Shown here: positions 9,403-16,665 of the stretch, piece by piece
How positions within the stretch are numbered: the first letter of the stretch is position 1
How the letters are laid out: every line of letters starts with the position of its first letter
Assembly (NCBI GenBank): GCA_021809425.1
Contig: JAKBAA010000019.1
Location: 1-46,958 of the forward strand
Source: Actinomycetes bacterium
GTDB taxonomy: Bacteria; Actinomycetota; Acidimicrobiia; Acidimicrobiales; Bog-793
Length of the DNA: 46,958 bases
Reading direction: 5' to 3'
Notes under the pieces: model-generated
Seen by the model: only the letters and a program-made list of their open reading frames with translations
Databases searched by the model: none
Told to the model about the DNA's origin: nothing
Program-made: the position numbers and the translations under genes

Positions 9403-10568
9403 GGCGTCGGCCCGATCTCGCCCATCACCGGCACCCGCCGGCCCCCCCGCCCGCTCGGCGACGTCGACGAGCCCATCAGCTCGACGATCGACGACACCCC
9501 GGCGTTGGCCGCCCCGGCCACCACCACCACCACGTCGTCCGGCGAGCCGAGCACGCGGTGCACCTCCTCCCCGTCCGGGCCGGGCACGAAGCTCGGCGCC
9601 GCTCCCGGGATGGCATCGGGGTGGTCGGCCGGCACCAGCCACCGCATGTCACGCGACACGCCCATCTTTCCCGCCCGCTCGAGCTCGCCCCGGGTGCAGG
9701 CGGCGTGCTCGTACAGGTACGTCCGCACGTCGTCCTTCGAGAACCCCTGGTGGGCCAGCAGCGCCGCGTGCTCGGGGCCGACGACGACGAGCACGCTCGT
9801 CGTCTCGCTGTACAGCGCCCCGGTGCGCGACATCGAGTTGGCCATGTCCTCGAGCACCTGCTCGCCGCGCAGCGCCGACCGCGCCTCGATGTGGTAGGCC
9901 GACCGCATCATCATGAAGGCGATCGTGCTCGCCGTCGCCTCGTACCCTGCCTCGACCGAGAGCGGCTCCCACGGGCTCTCCTCCTCGTTCTCGGCGATGC
10001 AGCACGTGTACTTGGCCGGGTTCGACTGGGTCGACTGGTCGAGCACGTGCGGCACCAGGCCGAAGGCGTTGAGGGCGATCAGCCGTATCGCCCGGCCGAC
10101 GGTGGCGTTCGCCCGGAACCCCGGGCCGAACACGTTGCCCTGGCTGTTGAACCCGAGCGCACCCCGCACCGGCCCGTTCACCACCATGATCGGCACGGTG
10201 CCCGTCGTCGACTGCCAAAGGCCGCTCGAGAACCGGCTCGCCCCGCGCGCCCGGGTGTCGTCGCGCATCGCGTCCAGCGCCGCCACGATCACCGGGAACA
10301 CCTCCGGCCGGCACCCGGCCATCGCCGCGTTGATCGCCGCCACCTTCACCGTGCACTCCCGGTTCAGGTGGGCCATCGACGCCAGCACCTCGCCCGGGTC
10401 CCGGTCGACCGCCGCCAGGAACTCCTCCACGTACGACGCCGTCGCCGGCACCACCGGCAGCCCGTCGGTCCAGCCCTGCTCGTAGTAGTGCTCGATCGCC
10501 CGACGCACCTCGGCCGCCTCGACCGCCGGCTCCCCGGCAGCCTCAGCCGCCTGCGCCTCGACCGTCAT
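9399..10568 (-). CDS. Uncharacterised 389-residue protein encoded with the UGSC selenoprotein
   Basis: A soluble protein without signal peptide or membrane segment. Noticeable stretches are HYYEQGWTDGLPVVPAT near residue 27, VAAINAAMAGCRPEVFPVI near 75, MVVNGPVRGALGFNSQGNVF near 127, a Thr-Cys-Cys (TCCIAENEE) near 188, and a Ser/Gly-rich C-terminus. TDGLPVVP and the Cys-containing MAGCRPE segment recur, as far as I recall, in uncharacterised proteins encoded beside UGSC proteins, but I cannot name a reaction. It overlaps the selenoprotein stop (ATGA at 10565-10568) and the hydrolase start (ATGA at 9399-9402), so the three proteins are made together. A partner role in the selenoprotein's redox or lyase chemistry is inference only. 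Confidence 0.7.
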   Translation of the reverse strand: MTVEAQAAEAAGEPAVEAAEVRRAIEHYYEQGWTDGLPVVPATASYVEEFLAAVDRDPGEVLASMAHLNRECTVKVAAINAAMAGCRPEVFPVIVAALDAMRDDTRARGASRFSSGLWQSTTGTVPIMVVNGPVRGALGFNSQGNVFGPGFRANATVGRAIRLIALNAFGLVPHVLDQSTQSNPAKYTCCIAENEEESPWEPLSVEAGYEATASTIAFMMMRSAYHIEARSALRGEQVLEDMANSMSRTGALYSETTSVLVVVGPEHAALLAHQGFSKDDVRTYLYEHAACTRGELERAGKMGVSRDMRWLVPADHPDAIPGAAPSFVPGPDGEEVHRVLGSPDDVVVVVAGAANAGVSSIVELMGSSTSPSGRGGRRVPVMGEIGPTP

Positions 10569-11110
10569 TCGGGAACCCCCAGGATGGCGAGCACGTCGCC
10601 GAGACAGGCCCGGGCCAGCGACTGCACCTCGGGCAGGGACAGGCTGGCGATCGGATGCGGCACCTCGACCCACTCGTAGTCGGGGAACCCGTGCAGGCGC
10701 GCCATCGCTGCCGCCGTCACGTGGAACTTGTCCGTGCACAGCGACACCGCCGGCACGCCCCGGCGCTCGAGAAAGATCCCGTCGGCCAAACTGGCCGCGC
10801 TACAGGACCCTCAATCGCCTACCCCGGCGATCGCGTAGTCGCACGTCTCGGCGATGTCCGACAGCACCTTCTCCTCGGCCGGCACGGCGAACGACCGCTT
10901 CGAGAACATCGTCACGCTCGCCACCCCCTCCTCCTGCTCGAGGAGCGCTGCCACCTGCTCGAGCACCACGGCGCTGTTCGGCTTGGTGCTGTTCAGCAGC
11001 CCGAGACGGGCACCCCGAAGCGGCACCAGCCGAGGCGCCCGCCGGGCATCGGCCCCGCCACCCGTGCGCCCGGTCGGGTCCAGCAATGCCTCACGTACCA
11101 CGATGCTCAC
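10565..11110 (-). CDS. UGSC-family selenoprotein with in-frame UGA (Sec100)
   Basis: One reading frame from the GTG at 11110 to the TGA at 10565 is broken only by a TGA at 10811-10813. Read as selenocysteine it gives a 181-residue protein with the motif AGVGD-Sec-GSCSAASLADG, the signature of the family named UGSC, in which Sec or Cys precedes Gly-Ser-Cys. Both sides of the TGA look coding: LGLLNSTKPNSAVVLEQV before it, and GIFLERRGVPAVSLCTDKF and HPIASLSLPEV after it. Sec100 and Cys103 form a U-x-x-C redox-type pair. A strong hairpin directly after the TGA supports Sec insertion. Standard gene callers would split the gene into a 99-residue and a 74-residue piece. Function is unknown; a redox or reductase-like role follows from the motif. 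The gene is first in a three-gene overlapping operon. Confidence 0.88.
10775..10813 (-). other. SECIS-like hairpin directly downstream of the in-frame UGA
   Basis: Numbering the U of UGA as 1, bases 17-21 (CGGCC) pair with 27-31 (GGCCG) around the loop AGTTT. Bases 5-12 pair with 32-39, with two G-U pairs, leaving a 4-base bulge at 13-16 on the 5' side. The loop carries G23 and U24. As I recall, those are the loop positions needed for SelB binding in the Escherichia coli fdhF SECIS, whose bulge is U17. Folding was done by eye. Confidence 0.72.
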
Positions 11111-11133
11111 CTCGTTCTCGCCGGCTCGGCAAG

Positions 11134-11162
11134 AGGCTCGCGTCTTCCCCTCGCGCTGTCAA
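11134..11162 (-). promoter_or_regulatory. Candidate promoter of the selenoprotein operon
   Basis: On the minus strand TTGACA (11162-11157) is followed after 17 bases by GAGCCT (11139-11134). The -35 is perfect and the -10 weak. It lies about 25 bases before the GTG start of the UGSC gene, with GAGAACGAG just before the start. This gives the selenoprotein operon its own promoter, separate from the repeat-protein gene upstream. Confidence 0.45.
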
Positions 11163-11232
11163 CCAGGCCGGCCGCCCCGCCCTGATCCCCCGCGCCGCCC
11201 GCCCCGCCGCAGACGGTGCCGGCGCCGCCCCC

Positions 11233-12921
11233 TCAGCCCGCCGTCGATCCTCCGCTCCCCGACGTCCCCGTGGCGCCCGACGTCCCCTTGGTCGAGCCGG
11301 ACGTGCCGGTGCCGTCCTTCGTGCCGGAGCTGGAGCTGCCGGACGTCGAGCCCGACGTCCCGGTGCTGCCCTTCCCGGACGTGCCCGAGCCCGAGGTTCC
11401 GGAGCCCGAGGTGCCAGAGGTGCCAGAGGTGCCCGAGGTGCCGGTACCGCCCGTTCCCGACGTGCCGGAGCCGGAGGTGCTGGCGCCCGAAGTGCTGGAG
11501 GTTCCGGAGCCAGAGGTGGCGGCACTGCTCTTGCCCGACGTGCCGGAGCCGGAGGTGCTGGCGCCCGAAGTGCTGGAGGTTCCGGAGCCAGAGGTGGCGG
11601 AAGCCCCCGAGGTGCCGGTACTGCCCGTTCCCGACGTGCCGGAGCCGGAGGTGCCGGAATTTCCCGAGCCCGTGCTCGACGCGGTGCCCGTGCCGGAGGT
11701 GCCCGTGCCGGAGGTGCCCGTGCCGGAGGTGCCAGCCGGCCCGGTGCCACCCGACGCGCTCGGCCCGGTCGAGGTGCCCGTCGAGCCCGATCCCTCGCCC
11801 TGCGGCTCCGACGCGGTGGTTGTCCCTTGCGTCGCGATGCCACTTGCTACGCCCGACCCGCTGCCGGCCGGCGCCGTCGTGGTGACCGCCACGGCAGGCG
11901 ACGGGGTGGCTGCCGCTCCGCTCGGGGAGCTCGACCCGGACCCGGATCGGTGGTGCCGTCGTGAGTGCCTGCGACGTCCATGGCGATGCCGGTGGTGCCT
12001 GGTGGCCTTCGTCGCGCTCGGGCCGGCCGGTCGCTTGCCACGGGTGGCGCCTGCGGTGCTGCCGCGGCCGGCGCCGCCCGCCGGGCGGCCCGTGCCGCCT
12101 GACCGGTGGCCTGTGCTGCTCGCCGAACGCCGTGGGGCGTGGCGTGGCGCCTTCCCGTTTCGGTGCGCGGTCGTGCTTCGGTGCGCGGGCGTGCGGTGCG
12201 GCGTCGAAGGCCGGGCGGACGCCCGCGGCGACAGCGCGCGGGTGGGGCCCCGGCGGGGGTCGTCCGATCCCGATCCGCCCCGCCGGTGAGGCCCCGCTCG
12301 TCGACGGGCGAGGGACGACGATGCCCGGTCGCCGACCCGCTTCGCCGCCGAGGCGCCCGACCTCCCATCGGGCGGCGTGACGCTCACGGCGTGGACGGCC
12401 CGCGGAGCCCCCGCTGCGGCGCGCCCGGTTCGGGCCCGGTGCGCCGGGGTAGGCGCAACCGGACGGCGCCGGGCCGCAGGCCGCGGGGTGCGGCTCGCCG
12501 AGGTGGAAGCGGCAAGCCCGACGGCCGTCGCGCTGGACGGCGCACGCTGCGCCAAGCTGGCTGCCGACGCCGTCGACGAGCCGGCCCGCCGGAGCACCGT
12601 CCCGGTGGTCGCGGCCGTCGCCGACCCTGACCCTCTCGCCGAGCCGAGGCCACCGGCCGGGGCATGACCGGCTCCCCTGCCCCGCCCACCCGATGCCGGG
12701 CGGCCACCACCGCTCGCCGTCGCCCCGGTGGCGCTGGCGGCGAGCAGCTGGCCATGGGTCGCAGCGAGGCGCACGCCGATGACGGCGACCAGGCCACCCA
12801 GCACGAGCACGTACACGGCCGCCACCACCCGGAACGGGCGGCGCAGCTCGGGCGCCTCGCGCCCGTGCCGCAGCGCAGCCACCTCGCCACCGGAAGGAGC
12901 CGGCGGCGTTGCCCGGAGCAT
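11233..12921 (-). CDS. Membrane-anchored Ser/Gly/Thr-repeat protein, function unknown
   Basis: A 562-residue protein read from the ATG at 12921. After about 28 residues there is one membrane helix (FRVVAAVYVLVLGGLVAVIG). It is followed by a long Arg/Ala/Ser-rich stretch with a basic His/Arg patch near residue 315 (ATRHHRHRHGRRRHSRRHH), then about 200 residues of GTSG/GSG/STSG repeats. This architecture suggests an anchor with a disordered, possibly extracytoplasmic tail. No catalytic domain is visible. The complementary strand is also open and would encode a Pro/Glu/Val-rich protein, so strand choice rests on the plausible membrane anchor and the same-strand context. No good ribosome binding site was seen. 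Confidence 0.5.
   Translation of the reverse strand: MLRATPPAPSGGEVAALRHGREAPELRRPFRVVAAVYVLVLGGLVAVIGVRLAATHGQLLAASATGATASGGGRPASGGRGRGAGHAPAGGLGSARGSGSATAATTGTVLRRAGSSTASAASLAQRAPSSATAVGLAASTSASRTPRPAARRRPVAPTPAHRARTGRAAAGAPRAVHAVSVTPPDGRSGASAAKRVGDRASSSLARRRAGPHRRGGSGSDDPRRGPTRALSPRASARPSTPHRTPAHRSTTAHRNGKAPRHAPRRSASSTGHRSGGTGRPAGGAGRGSTAGATRGKRPAGPSATKATRHHRHRHGRRRHSRRHHRSGSGSSSPSGAAATPSPAVAVTTTAPAGSGSGVASGIATQGTTTASEPQGEGSGSTGTSTGPSASGGTGPAGTSGTGTSGTGTSGTGTASSTGSGNSGTSGSGTSGTGSTGTSGASATSGSGTSSTSGASTSGSGTSGKSSAATSGSGTSSTSGASTSGSGTSGTGGTGTSGTSGTSGTSGSGTSGSGTSGKGSTGTSGSTSGSSSSGTKDGTGTSGSTKGTSGATGTSGSGGSTAG
11456..11680. repeat. Imperfect tandem repeats of about 78 bp in the repeat-protein gene
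   Basis: A block beginning CCCGACGTGCCGGAGCCGG at 11456 recurs 78 bases later with almost no change. A third, diverged copy starts near 11630. Shorter GAGGTGCC-type units fill the region on both sides. The 78-bp unit equals 26 codons, so copy changes keep the minus-strand frame open. Confidence 0.7.
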
Positions 12922-13001
12922 GCGTGACGCCTACCCGAGCACACCGTCCCGGAAGCGCCTCCCGACCTCGAACGCCCGGACGGGCAAGGCGACCCGGCGC
13001 C

Positions 13002-13418
13002 TCAAGGCGGGGGCATCGCCGGTGCGTCGATCTCGCTGACGTGCGCCGCCGCGATCCGCCAGCCGCCTCCCCGGCGTACCCAGGTCTGCTGCTGCCGGCC
13101 GATCCGGGGCCGGTCCGGGTAGGCGAAGCGCGTGCTCACCACGGCGGCGTCGGCGCAGAGCACGGTGATCGTCGTCCCCTCGAGCCTCCGCCCCGGGCGC
13201 GGCGCCGCCTGGACGGCCCGCCAGGCAGCAAGGGCGGCCGCCCCACGCTGCTCGTCGGCGATCCCGAAGCGCACCACCTGGTCGCCCTCGTCGAACAGCT
13301 CGGCCATCGTGGCGAGGTCTCCGGAGCGCAGTGCTGCCTCGTACCGGTCGAACGCCGCCCGCACCTCGGCAGCCGCCAGGCCGCCCTGCTCCGGCCCCCG
13401 GGTCGCGCCGCCCGTCAC
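13002..13418 (-). CDS. AtzH/HpxZ-like protein (DUF3225, SnoaL/NTF2 fold)
   Basis: A 138-residue protein with the AtzH/HpxZ pattern: VRAAFDRYEAALRSGDLATM near residue 18, a following FDEGDQVVRFGIADEQRGAA, and a C-terminal RQQQTWVRRGGGWRIAAAHVS. Relatives are encoded beside amidase or allophanate/oxalurate-type hydrolases in nitrogen-compound catabolism, and AtzH takes part in the final steps of cyanurate breakdown. The GTG start at 13418 overlaps the stop of the amidohydrolase gene (GTGA), so the two are translationally coupled. Its exact substrate cannot be read from the sequence. Confidence 0.75.
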   Translation of the reverse strand: MTGGATRGPEQGGLAAAEVRAAFDRYEAALRSGDLATMAELFDEGDQVVRFGIADEQRGAAALAAWRAVQAAPRPGRRLEGTTITVLCADAAVVSTRFAYPDRPRIGRQQQTWVRRGGGWRIAAAHVSEIDAPAMPPP

Positions 13419-14851
13419 GGCCGGCTCCCGACACCGGGCTCGGCCAGGCGACCGCCTCCAACGAACGACGCCCGACCCGAGCCCCCCGGCCGCCTCCAGC
13501 GGGACGGCCGACCCGACAGCCGGGCGAAGCGCTCGTGCACCTCGGCGCTCACCCCGTCGCCGTCGATCGAGACGGCGACCCCCTCCTCGCTCACCAGCCG
13601 GCCCGCCACGTACACCTGCTTCAGGTTGCGCAAGCTGCAGGCGAGCACGTAGGTGGCAACCGGGTCCCACATCGGTCCCGTGTCCGGTGACGTCGGGTCG
13701 ACGACCAGGAAGTCGGCCCACTTCCCCGGCTCGAGGCTGCCCACCCGGTCGTCCACCCCGAGCACCCGCGCCGAGCCGATCGTGTGCAGCTCGAGCATCT
13801 CGCCCACCGCCACCGCCTCCGGGTCCTCGTGGGCGGCGCGCTGGGTGTACAGCCCGATGCGCAGGTTCTGGAACGGATCCGACACGTCCGTGCACGACTG
13901 GTCATCCAGACCCACCCCGATCGGCATGCCGAGCGCCCGCAGCCGCGGGATGTCCGCCACGCCGGAGCCCAGCCGGCCGTTCGAGGTCGGTTGCCAGACC
14001 ATTGCGCTCCCCGAGGCGGCGGCACGGGCCATCTGGTCCGGGGTCGGGTGGATGAAGTGCCCGAACAGGAACCGGGGGCCGAACGCTCCGGCCTCCTCGT
14101 ACCAGGAGAACTTCGACCGCTGCAGCTCCAGCTGCTCGGCCGTCTCGAGGAAGTGCGCCTGGTTGCACACGCCGTGGCGCTGCATCAGCTCCACCTCGAG
14201 CGCCGCCGTCGAGCGTTCACGGGCCCACTGGACGCCGCCCGAGATCGCCAGCCCGAGGAGCTCCGGCCGCTCCCGGTGACGCCCGGCGTGGTCCACCGCC
14301 TCCTCGAAGCGCCCCGCCACCTCCTCGGGGGTGCCGGCGGCGTCATCGAGCATCACGCTGTGCACGAACCGGATCCCGGCGTCCAGCTTCCCGTCGAGCT
14401 GGCGCTCGACGTGCGCTGCCGGTCGCAGCTCCCCCCCGTAGCCCCCCCGACCGGCGCTCGCCGCGTCGAAGTCGAGCCGCCCGTTCGTGAAGTCGTAGGC
14501 GGTCGTGATGCCGTTGCCCAAGAAGTCCAGCGCCCCGTGCAGGGTCGCCCAGTACATGTCCTCCGGGCTGGCCCTGCGGATCCACGTCGTCATCGCCTCG
14601 ATCCAGCCGTACAACGACGACTCGGTCCCGAGGCCGCGCGCTGCGCTCGTGTGCAGGTGGCTGTGGGCCGACACGAACCCGGGCGCCACCAGCGCGCCGC
14701 CGGCGTCGATCCTCCCGACCCCGGGCGGCAGCGGCGGCGGGTCGCCCTCGCCGACCCCGGCGATGCGACCGTCGTCGCCGACCGTCATCCACCCCTCGAC
14801 CACGCCCGCCGGGCCCATCGTGAGCAGCACGGCCCGTTCCACCACGAGCAT
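13415..14851 (-). CDS. TrzN/AtzA-type amidohydrolase
   Basis: A 478-residue metal-dependent amidohydrolase. The metal-site motifs are APGFVSAHSHLHTSAARG near residue 57, NQAHFLE with its His near 228, GHFIHPTP near 258 and GLDDQSCTDVSDPFQN near 310, where the Asp is the usual catalytic metal ligand. The order and spacing fit the chlorohydrolase/deaminase branch that includes AtzA, TrzN and guanine-deaminase-like enzymes acting on N-heterocycles. A real triazine chlorohydrolase cannot be claimed. GGAGG lies 7 bases before the ATG at 14851; a GTG at 14854 is an alternative start. It is the middle gene of a run FAD oxidoreductase - amidohydrolase - AtzH-like protein. Confidence 0.85.
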   Translation of the reverse strand: MLVVERAVLLTMGPAGVVEGWMTVGDDGRIAGVGEGDPPPLPPGVGRIDAGGALVAPGFVSAHSHLHTSAARGLGTESSLYGWIEAMTTWIRRASPEDMYWATLHGALDFLGNGITTAYDFTNGRLDFDAASAGRGGYGGELRPAAHVERQLDGKLDAGIRFVHSVMLDDAAGTPEEVAGRFEEAVDHAGRHRERPELLGLAISGGVQWARERSTAALEVELMQRHGVCNQAHFLETAEQLELQRSKFSWYEEAGAFGPRFLFGHFIHPTPDQMARAAASGSAMVWQPTSNGRLGSGVADIPRLRALGMPIGVGLDDQSCTDVSDPFQNLRIGLYTQRAAHEDPEAVAVGEMLELHTIGSARVLGVDDRVGSLEPGKWADFLVVDPTSPDTGPMWDPVATYVLACSLRNLKQVYVAGRLVSEEGVAVSIDGDGVSAEVHERFARLSGRPSRWRRPGGSGRASFVGGGRLAEPGVGSRP

Positions 14852-14900
14852 CACGTCGCCTCCCTCCCGAGCGCCACGGCGCGGCGCCGCCCTTGCCCGG

Positions 14901-16481
14901 TCACAGCACTGCCGCCAGCGCCGGAGCGCCGAGGTGGCGCAGCACGACCGAGGCGGTGGCCCGCCCCGACGCCCCCCACACGCCGGCGCCCGGGAAGGTC
15001 GCCCCGCCGGTGAGGAACAGCCCCGGGATCGCCGTCTCGTACCGCATGAGCTCCGGATCCCGCCCCATCAGCGCCACGAGCGGACCTCCGGCAAAGGACG
15101 GCGCGTGCCCGCGCGACAGGTGGAACTGGGCCTCGAAGTCCGGCGGCGTCATCGCCCGGTAGCGGCGCACCGACGCCCGCCAGCCGGGCTGGACGAGGCG
15201 GGCGAAGCGCTCCAGCCATCGCTCCGGCTCGGCCGAGCCCACCCAGCCACCGGCCAGCCGGTACGGCGTGAACAGCACCTCCAGGCTCAGCACGTCCCCG
15301 TCGGCCACCGCCATGGTCGGGTCGAGCACCGACGGGACGTTGACGAACAGCATCGGGCTCCCCGCCACCCGCCCCCGGGCCATCGCCCGGTGCGCCTCGA
15401 CCATCTCCGGCACCGGCAGCGCCACCACCGCCGTCGGCACCAGCGCCTCGTCCACGCCGTGCGCGGCCGGCCCGCCCCGCCGCTCGAGGGCGCGGAACCT
15501 CGGCCGCTCGGCCACCACGGCGTCGAGCTTCGACTCGTACCCGTCGACCACCGGTCGCCGTCGCCACCGGCGCACCAGCCGGGCGGCACCGGGCGGCACC
15601 TCGGTCAGCCACTCGACGAACGCCTGACGCGGGTCGGTGGCGACCACGACCACCGTGGCCTCGATCTCCTCCCCCGACGCCAGCCGCACGCCGTGCACGG
15701 CGCCCTTCGTCACCCGTACCGCCGCCACCGTGGCGCCCGTCCGGATGCTCCCGCCCGAGGCCTGCAGGCTGGCGGCGATCGCCGCCGGCAGCCCCCCGCT
15801 CCCCCCTTCGGGGCGGCCGACCGGCAGCAGGTGCCGCACGGCGTACCCGAGCGCTCCCAGCCCCGTCCCGGCCCCCTCCGGCGACAGGCCCCACACGGCC
15901 GGCCCGGTCGTCAGCACCGGCCCGCGCAGCGCCTCGCTCGCAAAGTACGACCGCACGATCTCGGCGGCGGACCGGCGGCTCCAGGCGAGCAGCCGCGCCG
16001 TCCCGGCCCCGCGACGCTCGGCCAGCGAGTGCAGCACCGACCGCGCCGCCACCGGGTCGGCCGACAGCTGCTGGACCAGCCGTGCCACCGGGATCGCCGC
16101 CTTCAGGTAGTTGCGGTACCCGGCCACCTCCCCGGGGTGGGAGCGGCCGATCGAGGCCAGCGTCGCCTCGACGTCGGAGAACAGGAACCACGGCGCCTCG
16201 TCGGTCCAGGTGAGCGACAGCTGGACCGGCGCCACCTCGAGGTAGCGCAGGCCGAACTGCTCGAGCCCGAGCTCCTCGGGGATCGACGTGCCCCGGATCA
16301 TCGAGTGGTCGCAGTTGCACACGTTGACCCGGGCACCGATCGCCTCGACCGTCGACGTGCAGCCGCCCACCGTCGGCCGCGCCTCGAGGACCGTCACCGG
16401 CACCCCGGCACGTGCCAGGTAGGCGGCGCACACGAGGCCGTTGTGGCCCCCACCGACCACCACCACCGCATCGCTCGTCAC
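14901..16481 (-). CDS. FAD-dependent oxidoreductase, phytoene desaturase/PYROXD2-like
   Basis: A 526-residue flavoprotein. The N-terminal dinucleotide fold VVVVGGGHNGLVCAAYLARAG is followed by ARPTVGGCTST. A central GGLPAAIAASLQASGGSIRTG segment and a C-terminal LTGGATFPGAGVWGASGRATA FAD-binding end complete the CrtI/PYROXD2 pattern. Carotenoid genes are absent here, so an amine or heterocycle oxidation or reduction in the neighbouring catabolic route is more likely than carotenoid desaturation; that is inference. The GTG start at 16481 has GGAGG upstream. The gene is divergent from the creatininase-family gene, with a GlnR-like box in between. Confidence 0.8.
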   Translation of the reverse strand: MTSDAVVVVGGGHNGLVCAAYLARAGVPVTVLEARPTVGGCTSTVEAIGARVNVCNCDHSMIRGTSIPEELGLEQFGLRYLEVAPVQLSLTWTDEAPWFLFSDVEATLASIGRSHPGEVAGYRNYLKAAIPVARLVQQLSADPVAARSVLHSLAERRGAGTARLLAWSRRSAAEIVRSYFASEALRGPVLTTGPAVWGLSPEGAGTGLGALGYAVRHLLPVGRPEGGSGGLPAAIAASLQASGGSIRTGATVAAVRVTKGAVHGVRLASGEEIEATVVVVATDPRQAFVEWLTEVPPGAARLVRRWRRRPVVDGYESKLDAVVAERPRFRALERRGGPAAHGVDEALVPTAVVALPVPEMVEAHRAMARGRVAGSPMLFVNVPSVLDPTMAVADGDVLSLEVLFTPYRLAGGWVGSAEPERWLERFARLVQPGWRASVRRYRAMTPPDFEAQFHLSRGHAPSFAGGPLVALMGRDPELMRYETAIPGLFLTGGATFPGAGVWGASGRATASVVLRHLGAPALAAVL

Positions 16482-16526
16482 CCGTCGCCTCCACGGGCGG
16501 GCAGGTCGGCGCGGCGCACGCCCGAG

Positions 16527-16580
16527 ACGCTACGGACGCTCTGTTTCCGCAGCATTGCCAGGGCGAGGCCGCAGCGTTAC
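16527..16580 (-). promoter_or_regulatory. GlnR-like box and -10 element before the FAD oxidoreductase operon
   Basis: On the minus strand GTAAC (16580-16576), GCCTC, GCAAT (16558-16554) and GAAAC (16547-16543) are each 6 bases apart. This is the spacing of actinobacterial GlnR boxes (GTnAC-n6-GaAAC repeated). GAAAC is followed after exactly 10 bases by TAGCGT (16532-16527), a TAnnnT -10. GlnR control of nitrogen assimilation genes is known in actinobacteria; that this is such a site is inference. Confidence 0.55.
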
Positions 16581-16614
16581 GTGCACGCCAACGCCACCGC
16601 TGACGGCGCCGGCG

Positions 16615-16657
16615 TTCACCGGCAGTTCATCGCCCGGAAACACCCGCTTCGTACCCT
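16615..16657 (+). promoter_or_regulatory. GlnR-like half-sites and -10 before the creatininase-family gene
   Basis: TTCAC (16615-16619), TTCAT (16626-16630) and GAAAC (16637-16641) are spaced by 6 bases. GAAAC is followed after 10 bases by TACCCT (16652-16657). The ATG at 16666 is only 8 bases after this -10, so the transcript may be leaderless, in keeping with the lack of a ribosome binding site. The outer half-sites are weaker than in the other boxes. Confidence 0.42.
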
Positions 16658-16665
16658 CGCCGCAC

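Noticed and set aside
10811-10813. The TGA between the two halves of the UGSC gene as a pseudogene mutation
   Set aside because: The codon lies exactly at the Sec position of a known motif and is followed by a SECIS-like hairpin, and the downstream half is intact. A random nonsense change is much less likely.
11216-12289. Plus-strand Pro/Glu/Val-rich protein with PEVPEVP repeats
   Set aside because: It is the complement of the Gly/Ser/Thr repeats. It lacks a signal or anchor, whereas the minus strand has a membrane helix. The choice is not fully certain.
13415-14851. Naming the amidohydrolase AtzA or TrzN
   Set aside because: Metal-site motifs fit the branch, but guanine deaminases and many unknown enzymes share them. 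Substrate residues cannot be judged by eye.
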